Shown here piece by piece: positions 1 through 5,341 of a stretch of DNA of 10,160 nt (its first letter is position 1; every line of letters begins with the position of its first letter). The notes beneath the pieces are model-generated. The model did no database searches and was not told where the DNA came from. It saw nothing but the letters and a program-made list of their open reading frames with translations. The stretch is taken from contig JALTMC010000829.1 of assembly GCA_027005175.1 (NCBI GenBank), forward strand, positions 1-10,160, in the 5' to 3' direction. The position numbers were made by a program, and so were the translations under genes. The stretch is from Myxococcales bacterium. Its GTDB lineage: Bacteria > Myxococcota_C > UBA6777.

Positions 1-140
1 TCAATAACGAACTCTCAATAACGAACTCTCAATAACGAACTCTCAATAACGAACTCTCAATAACGAACTCTCAATAACGAACTCTCAATAACGAACTCTC
101 AATAACGAACTCTCAATAACGAACTCTCAATAACGAACTC
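1..140. repeat. 14-bp minisatellite, ten perfect tandem copies
   Basis: The unit TCAATAACGAACTC is repeated ten times head to tail with no substitution. The array starts at the window edge, so its true length is unknown. Bases 141-154 align to the unit at 9 of 14 positions, and all five differences are transitions, so this may be a decayed eleventh copy. The unit length is not a multiple of three and contains TAA (TGA on the other strand), so every frame closes within three units and the array is not coding. Perfect identity suggests recent slippage expansion or homogenisation. No copy was noticed elsewhere in the window. Confidence 0.97.
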
Positions 141-188
141 TTGATGATGAATTCATGTGTTCAAAAATAATCTGTATCCACAGTGTGA

Positions 189-212
189 TGATTTCGTTCG
201 TGAACGGAATCA
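189..212. other. 10-bp inverted repeat / hairpin
   Basis: TGATTTCGTT (189-198) pairs with AACGGAATCA (203-212) across a 4-base CGTG loop, with one G-T wobble. The 3' flank is CCTTATAG, not a T-tract, so this is not a typical intrinsic terminator. It could be an operator-like palindrome or the remnant terminator of a gene to the left. The structure is visible; its function is unknown. Confidence 0.5.
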
Positions 213-316
213 CCTTATAGAAATGTTGAGGAATCGACGGTCAGCGGCTTATGTGAGGCTTTGGCATGCTGTTGTAAGCTCCCTGCGAATCAATGGAAGA
301 GCCCTCTCACAATAGC

Positions 317-346
317 TTGACGAGAGAGCTTAAAGTCTGCTACAGT
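317..346 (+). promoter_or_regulatory. Candidate sigma70 promoter for the polysaccharide cluster
   Basis: TTGACG (317-322, 5 of 6 to the -35 consensus) is followed after an 18-bp spacer by TACAGT (341-346, 4 of 6 to TATAAT). Transcription would begin near 353 and give a leader of about 130 nt to the first gene. The -35 box lies inside an inverted repeat (CTCTC at 304-308, GAGAG at 323-327) that could be an operator. This is a pattern match only. Confidence 0.4.
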
Positions 347-486
347 CTCCCCGCTTTCGAGAGAGGAACTATCTGTAGGATTTAGGCTTTCGTGGTATAA
401 AAACGAAGGGAGCAAAGAAAGTTACTTTCTGCGAGAAGCAGACACTTCATCGAATCTTCATCCCAAACATGGGAAAGGAAATGGAT

Positions 487-765
487 ATGAGTCATCATAA
501 GTCGTCCATCATTGCAATAGCACTTTTGTTACCCTTTGTTTTGATGAGAGAGGCCCAGGCTTATTTGGATCCGGCCACAGGCAGTATGATCTTACAGATT
601 ATTCTGGGTTTTATCCTTGCGGCGAGTATGACCATCAAGATGTACTGGCGCAAGATCAAATTCTACTTCTCCAAGAACAAAGTCCAGCCTGAAACGGGCC
701 TTGAAGGTAGCAGTGAAGCGCAAGAGGTAGCGATTGAGGAGAGCACCACTCCCAAGATCGACTGA
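487..765 (+). CDS. Small membrane protein with YLDPATGS signature (function unknown)
   Basis: Encodes 92 aa from the ATG at 487. This start is chosen because AAAGGA (474-479) sits 7 nt upstream; in-frame ATGs at 469 and 481 lack usable spacing. Residues 7-25 form a hydrophobic segment ending in AQA, which could be a signal peptide cleaved before Y26 or a first membrane helix. The signature YLDPATGS covers residues 26-33. A second hydrophobic segment (34-51) is followed by a basic stretch (WRKIKFYFSKNK), and the tail from about 67 is acidic and probably disordered. From family knowledge, small proteins with a YLDPGTGS-like motif and this layout recur beside NoeA-like methyltransferases and AlkP-superfamily proteins, but I know of no assigned function. 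A membrane accessory or scaffold subunit of the polysaccharide machinery is inferred from position only. Confidence 0.85.
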   Translation: MSHHKSSIIAIALLLPFVLMREAQAYLDPATGSMILQIILGFILAASMTIKMYWRKIKFYFSKNKVQPETGLEGSSEAQEVAIEESTTPKID

Positions 766-1087
766 GTTGAGCTTCAAGCTTCAAACCGATCTCTTTCGCA
801 CAGGCTTTTTGTGCATCGTATGATTCATCCACACCGGATTTGCTTTGCCATCTTACTATCTCATTGTATCGAGATGAGCGACCTTTCTCTCTCGTCGTAT
901 TGAGACGAGAGAGTGTGATGACGATCTACGATGCACAATGGGTGGCTCTGTCATCAAGAGTATTTGAAAATTTAGGTTCAAGTGTTGGGCGTGCCAGGAA
1001 ATAGATCGAATATATTTTCTGGACACGCCTTTTGTATGCCCCCACAACATGCCTTGCTCTGCAAGGAAAAAGAAGACAAGAATAACG
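766..1087. other. 322-bp intergenic region rich in inverted repeats
   Basis: No gene is supported here. The region contains a perfect 12-bp inverted repeat (TTGTGCATCGTA at 809-820, TACGATGCACAA at 927-938). This encloses a perfect 10-bp hairpin (CTCTCTCGTC at 887-896, GACGAGAGAG at 904-913, 7-nt loop) and a shorter one (CTCAT at 860-864 with ATGAG at 873-877). A terminator-like hairpin follows at 988-1033. Such density between two co-oriented genes suggests a structured RNA element, an attenuator or an mRNA-processing site. No tRNA or known RNA family was recognised. Confidence 0.55.
988..1033 (+). terminator. Terminator-like hairpin upstream of the methyltransferase gene
   Basis: GGCGTG (988-993) pairs with CACGCC (1024-1029), CCA (994-996) with TGG (1020-1022), and GAAA (998-1001) with TTTC (1016-1019), with single-base bulges and a 14-nt AT-rich loop. 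TTTT (1030-1033) follows directly. The GC-rich base plus T-run fits an intrinsic terminator, although the run is short. It lies about 55 nt before the methyltransferase start, so it could end the upstream transcript or act as a leaky attenuator inside the operon. Confidence 0.5.
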
Positions 1088-2491
1088 ATGACTCAAGCGG
1101 AATCCAGCTCATTTCGTGATCCAAGCGGCTTTCTCTTCTGGAAAGACGACACCTTGTACCGTCAGATCAATCAGTCTTACAAAGAACACTATGATCATCT
1201 GATGTCATGTGGCTTGTATGACAAGCTTAAAGAAGCACAGCTTCTTGTTCCCCATCAGGAAAGCACCGATCAGACCCTGACCACCGATCCCAAAGCGTAT
1301 AAGGTCATCGCTCCAGAGCAGCTACCTTTTGTTTCCTATCCTTACGAGTGGTGTTTTAGCCAACTTAAGGACGCGGCACTCTTAACGCTTCGTATACAAA
1401 CGTTGGCGATGGAGTACGGAATGACGCTGAAGGACGCAAGCGCCTACAATGTTCAGTTCTTGCAGGGACGTCCGATCTTCATTGACACTCTCTCATTTGA
1501 GAAGTACCAGGAGGGGATGCCCTGGATCGCATACCGTCAATTCTGCCAGCATTTTCTGGCTCCGCTCGCGCTGATGAGCCATGTGGATATCCGGCTGGAG
1601 CAGATGTTGCGTGTGTACATTGATGGAATTCCTCTCGATCTGGCCAGTCGCTTGTTGCCTTTTTCGACAAGATTTCGATTTGGCATGCTCACACACATCC
1701 ATCTACACGCCAAGAGTCAGAAGCGTCATGCAGATGACCAAGAAGGTCTGACCATCACCAAAAAGTACAAGATGACAAAGATGGCTATCATGGGTCTATT
1801 TGACAGCCTGAAGTCAGCGGTCAATTCCCTCTCCTGGAAAGGCACAGGGACCGAGTGGGGGGATTATTACAACCACACAAATTACAGTGAGGAAGCAGCC
1901 CAGAGCAAACAATCATGTGTCAAAGATTTGATTGAAAAAGTTCAACCCAAGCAGGTCTGGGACCTGGGCGCAAACGACGGAAGCTACAGCCGACTGGCTC
2001 TGGACTGTGGTGCTGATGTCGTGAGTTGGGATATCGACCCTATCGCAGTGGAGAAGAACTACCTTCAGGTTCGCCAAGGCAAGCCGTGTTCCATGCTGCC
2101 CCTGCTGCAAGATCTAACCAACCCCAGCTCTGCACAAGGCTGGGCACACGAAGAGCGGATGTCTGTGTTGCAACGAGGCCCTGTTGATCTGGTGATGGGG
2201 CTGGCCTTAATTCATCACCTTGCGATCTCCAACAACGTTCCACTGCCACGAGTTGCCAAGTTCTTCGCAGAGGTCGGCCACCACGCCATCATCGAATTTG
2301 TTCCCAAAGAGGACTCACAAGTAAAAAAACTCCTGGCGACCCGCGAAGATATCTTCGACTCTTATACGCAAGAGGGCTTCGAGGAGGCCATCAAGCCTTA
2401 CTTTGACATCGTAGAGTCTCATCCGCTCCAAGCAACATCACGGATCATGTACCTGCTCAAGAGCAAACGGCCCCTCTCCGCTGCAGTATAA
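1088..2491 (+). CDS. NoeA-like class I SAM-dependent methyltransferase
   Basis: Encodes 467 aa from the ATG at 1088. The frame extends to an ATG at 1049, but the added residues (MPCSARKKKTRIT) look non-native and that ATG has no ribosome binding site; GAAGA at 1072-1076 is a weak one for 1088, and family members begin close to the SSFRDPSG segment. The C-terminal half is a Rossmann methyltransferase: motif I VWDLGANDGSY (290-300), acidic motif II WDIDP (314-318), QDLTNP (341-346) and VDLVMGLALIHHL (366-378). The N-terminal half (1-250) carries conserved family blocks, including SSFRDPSG, LMSCGLYD and KDASAYN...IFIDTLSF (115-137), the last resembling a kinase catalytic loop. Related proteins are annotated as NoeA-like, after a rhizobial nodulation host-specificity protein. 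It probably methylates a sugar or precursor in surface polysaccharide synthesis; the substrate is unknown. The AlkP gene follows after 40 nt. Confidence 0.88.
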   Translation: MTQAESSSFRDPSGFLFWKDDTLYRQINQSYKEHYDHLMSCGLYDKLKEAQLLVPHQESTDQTLTTDPKAYKVIAPEQLPFVSYPYEWCFSQLKDAALLTLRIQTLAMEYGMTLKDASAYNVQFLQGRPIFIDTLSFEKYQEGMPWIAYRQFCQHFLAPLALMSHVDIRLEQMLRVYIDGIPLDLASRLLPFSTRFRFGMLTHIHLHAKSQKRHADDQEGLTITKKYKMTKMAIMGLFDSLKSAVNSLSWKGTGTEWGDYYNHTNYSEEAAQSKQSCVKDLIEKVQPKQVWDLGANDGSYSRLALDCGADVVSWDIDPIAVEKNYLQVRQGKPCSMLPLLQDLTNPSSAQGWAHEERMSVLQRGPVDLVMGLALIHHLAISNNVPLPRVAKFFAEVGHHAIIEFVPKEDSQVKKLLATREDIFDSYTQEGFEEAIKPYFDIVESHPLQATSRIMYLLKSKRPLSAAV

Positions 2492-2531
2492 CCTGAACTC
2501 CCTATGACTCTGAGCATGTTAAGGTGATTCG

Positions 2532-4154
2532 ATGTCCGACTCTTTCAACGAAAAATCAAAGAAGGTGTGGCTGCGACTCGCACTGCCGATTGTTGTTTTT
2601 AACCTGTTGTTCCTCAACTTCATCAGAGCCAACGGCTACTTTCAGGCATCACTTGATGTCTTCTTTTGTATCGGACTCTTTGCCGTTGTTGGGGCACTCT
2701 ACGGGTTGGGGATGGTTCTCCTTCAAGAAAAGGGACGCATCGTCTTGCTGACAGGCCTCCTGTTTTTCTTCCTGGATGTGCAATTTAACTTTTATCATGC
2801 ACCTGAAACAAAGATCTGGCCCATCATCCTAATAAGTATCCTAGGACTAGGACTCTTGAGTTGGTTCCTTTTAAAATACCTGGAACAAGTGATTCTACCC
2901 GTCTTTGTCATGATGCTTTTGGTAACTCTGCTCAAGCCATACCCCAAAAATTTACCCCTTCCTCACCAAAGAACCCTGCGTCAAAAGACGACAACAACAA
3001 GTTCCAAGTTACCGATTTGGATTCATGTTATCTTGGATGCGCATATCGGTATCGAAGGAATCCCCATCGAGTTTGACCCCAAGAGAAAGCTCGCCAAGAA
3101 GCTTGTATCAGACTACACTCAACAGGGATTTGATGTTTTTGGCAAAGCGTTCGCACAAATAAACTTTACGAACCGGTCTTTACGCAACCTCTTTACATTC
3201 TCGGAAAAAAGCATAGAGAACCCGAGCTATCACATCAAGGAAAAGACAAACAAGTACTTTAAGTTGTTGCATCAACGCGGCTATAAGATACATGTATACC
3301 AGACCGATGAAGTCTTTTTGTGCCGGCCGGGAAAGAATAAAAATAGGTATGTTAAAGACTGCTTGACCTATCACCACCAAGACTTCAGGGTCATCCATCG
3401 GCATAAGCTATCCACTCTTCAAAAGATATCTTTTTTGTATGGTGCTTATGAAAAGCGTTCCAGAGTATTAATCCGGGTCCACAGTGTCTGGAATGCGTTC
3501 CGATACTTTGTGTATCCAACAAAGCTCAACTGGGGCCGAAGCACCATACCCTTAGTGGGGATGGAGCTACTGAATTGGATGAATCGAGAACTTATTTACG
3601 CCAAACCTGGCCATGCTTATATTATCCATATTCTTTTACCTCACTCTCCTTTTGTCTATGATAAAACATGTCGGCTCACCGCCCCGGTGGATCACAAGAG
3701 AAGCTCACGCGCTGCCTTTCGAGCCCAGATGTATGACCGCTACCTCAACCAATTGCAGTGTGTTCAGCGCAAGATGAATCAACTGTTTTCGACACTCAAA
3801 AAAGCTCATCTCTACAAAAACGCGACGCTCATAGTTCATGGCGATCATGGTTCTCGTGTTGCAGTGGATAACTTGTTAGATAGTGCACCTCCTGTTGCAA
3901 CGATCTCTCCCAGGAGCTACCTTGACCATTTCTCTGCTTTGTTTGCCATCAAAGCCCCGAAAGCCAAAAAAGGAACGTATCACTCCTTTAAAGCCCCCAT
4001 GAGTTATCTATTAAAAACCTTTGTAACAAAAAATAAGCTTCCTCAGAGCCTTCCCAGCACAGTTTCCTCTTACATTTATTTGAGGCCACGTTATACAGTT
4101 CCCCAACGTGTAACGATGCCACCCTTCCCCTCACAAAAGATGACAGCACCATGA
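2532..4154 (+). CDS. Membrane-anchored AlkP-superfamily (sulfatase/LtaS-like) protein
   Basis: Encodes 540 aa from ATG 2532, with Shine-Dalgarno AAGGTG at 2521-2526, 5 nt upstream. Five hydrophobic segments lie in the first 135 residues (about 13-31, 40-62, 69-89, 96-114, 118-134), followed by a linker and a globular domain (160-480) expected in the periplasm. Alkaline-phosphatase-superfamily features are VILDAHIG (166-173, D169 a likely metal ligand), LLPHSPF (368-374, H371) and IVHGDHGSR (434-442, D438 and H439 as metal ligands). The nucleophile is probably T213 or S216 in NFTNRSL. The layout resembles lipoteichoic acid synthase and phosphoethanolamine or phosphoglycerol transferases. A phospho-alcohol transferase or sulfatase/phosphatase acting on the exported glycan is therefore likely; the true substrate cannot be read from sequence. 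Its stop overlaps the next gene in ATGA. It looks more AT-rich than its neighbours by eye. Confidence 0.85.
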   Translation: MSDSFNEKSKKVWLRLALPIVVFNLLFLNFIRANGYFQASLDVFFCIGLFAVVGALYGLGMVLLQEKGRIVLLTGLLFFFLDVQFNFYHAPETKIWPIILISILGLGLLSWFLLKYLEQVILPVFVMMLLVTLLKPYPKNLPLPHQRTLRQKTTTTSSKLPIWIHVILDAHIGIEGIPIEFDPKRKLAKKLVSDYTQQGFDVFGKAFAQINFTNRSLRNLFTFSEKSIENPSYHIKEKTNKYFKLLHQRGYKIHVYQTDEVFLCRPGKNKNRYVKDCLTYHHQDFRVIHRHKLSTLQKISFLYGAYEKRSRVLIRVHSVWNAFRYFVYPTKLNWGRSTIPLVGMELLNWMNRELIYAKPGHAYIIHILLPHSPFVYDKTCRLTAPVDHKRSSRAAFRAQMYDRYLNQLQCVQRKMNQLFSTLKKAHLYKNATLIVHGDHGSRVAVDNLLDSAPPVATISPRSYLDHFSALFAIKAPKAKKGTYHSFKAPMSYLLKTFVTKNKLPQSLPSTVSSYIYLRPRYTVPQRVTMPPFPSQKMTAP

Positions 4155-5341
4155 AGTATTTGGTTGCGGTGGATGACTGCTTTCTGGATCGCCCCGGTGG
4201 TGCCGCTCGTGTCGCTTGGGACATCGCTCAGTTGATTCACGATAACGGACACGATGTAACAATGGTGTCTCTCTTTTCTGGAGAGAGTGCGGTATCCCAT
4301 AGTCTGGAGACACACGAAGGGATACGCATACTTCGGATCAAAAAGCCTGGTCTACCGAGATGGCATCCACGGCGTTTCTTCGCAGGTATGGAGACCATTA
4401 CCCAAGCTGTCCGCGCAACACTGGCTGATGAGCCTTGGGATATCCTTCATATCCACAGCCCACAAACAGGGCTGGGCACACACCGCGCCCTCTCACCAAA
4501 GACACGTGTCGTAACAACAATACACTCACCCATTGTCATGGAGTACCTTGCCAGTACAGCAACAACAGGTGCCGTGAGTCGCGTCAAATCCTGGCTAAGT
4601 TTGCCTCTCCTCAAACGAATGGAACGGCGTCTACTTCAATCCAGTGATAGCATTCACACACTGTCTCAATTCACACGAGTCAACCTCCATTTTTTTCATG
4701 GAGTGGGGGATCGAGTTACAATCATTCCGCACTGGAAACGCCCGGACTTACAACGCTCCCTGTCAAAAGCGGAAGCTCGCCGTCAACTGGGCTGGCCCGA
4801 GCACGATAAACTGTTCTTCACAGTCCGACACCACGGTCCACGCAACGGAATCGACCTATCCCTTCGCGCGATTGCGCCCTTGATCCATCAAGGCTTATGC
4901 AAATACTACCTTGCGGGAGATGGACCTCTGCGTTCCTACCATGAGGAGCTTGCAAAGGATTTAGGATTGAAAAAGCACGTTCACTTTATGGGTCGCATCT
5001 CTGATGAGGAGCTCGCTCTCGCTTACCAAGCAACAGACGCTTTCCTCTTGCCCACACGCGCTCTCGAATGTTTTGGCCTGATCATCTTGGAAGCCTTGGC
5101 TTATGGTTGCCCTGTGCTTAGCTCCAACGCTGGAGCGATTCCCGAATTAATGCAGCCCATTCTACCGGACTTGATTTTTCCTGCCGGCGACGCCGAAGCC
5201 ATGCATTCCAAACTGGAAGAGTTTCTTTCCAGCTCCCTGCCGATCCCCACATCACAAGAGCTGGTCGATTATGTCAGTCTTCGCTATGGATACAACACAA
5301 TCACCCCACAACTCTTAAAGTGGATAGGACTCACACCTTGA
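4151..5341 (+). CDS. GT4-family glycosyltransferase (GT-B fold)
   Basis: Encodes 396 aa, the usual length for GT4 enzymes. The start ATG overlaps the upstream stop in ATGA (4151-4154), so translational coupling is likely; no strong Shine-Dalgarno is visible. The N-terminal domain opens with a Rossmann strand and the glycine turn RPGGAARV (14-21), with HIHSPQTG at 100-107. The C-terminal domain has LAGDGPLR (254-261), HVHFMGRISDEEL (276-288) and the EX7E signature ECFGLIILE (E306, E314), followed by AGAIPEL (327-333). It should transfer a sugar from a nucleotide donor to a growing lipid-linked glycan at the cytoplasmic face; donor and acceptor cannot be predicted. The donor-diphosphate loop, usually GRxxxxKG, reads VRHHGPRNG (225-233), which is unusual. 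The downstream ligase-like gene begins within its last codons. Confidence 0.93.
   Translation: MKYLVAVDDCFLDRPGGAARVAWDIAQLIHDNGHDVTMVSLFSGESAVSHSLETHEGIRILRIKKPGLPRWHPRRFFAGMETITQAVRATLADEPWDILHIHSPQTGLGTHRALSPKTRVVTTIHSPIVMEYLASTATTGAVSRVKSWLSLPLLKRMERRLLQSSDSIHTLSQFTRVNLHFFHGVGDRVTIIPHWKRPDLQRSLSKAEARRQLGWPEHDKLFFTVRHHGPRNGIDLSLRAIAPLIHQGLCKYYLAGDGPLRSYHEELAKDLGLKKHVHFMGRISDEELALAYQATDAFLLPTRALECFGLIILEALAYGCPVLSSNAGAIPELMQPILPDLIFPAGDAEAMHSKLEEFLSSSLPIPTSQELVDYVSLRYGYNTITPQLLKWIGLTP

Larger units (their letters stand above)
141..486. other. Intergenic region upstream of the polysaccharide cluster
   Basis: No convincing gene is seen in these roughly 350 bp. One frame stays open from 151 to the stop at 313-315. 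It could start at GTG 157 (52 aa) or ATG 223 (30 aa), but neither has a ribosome binding site and the product is not recognisable, so it is left uncalled. The stretch contains a hairpin at 189-212, an inverted repeat at 304-328 and a promoter candidate at 317-346. The Shine-Dalgarno AAAGGA at 474-479 lies 7 nt before the ATG at 487 and decides the start of the first gene. Confidence 0.6.

Noticed and set aside
1-154. CRISPR array
   Set aside because: The 14-bp units abut directly with no spacers; this is a minisatellite.
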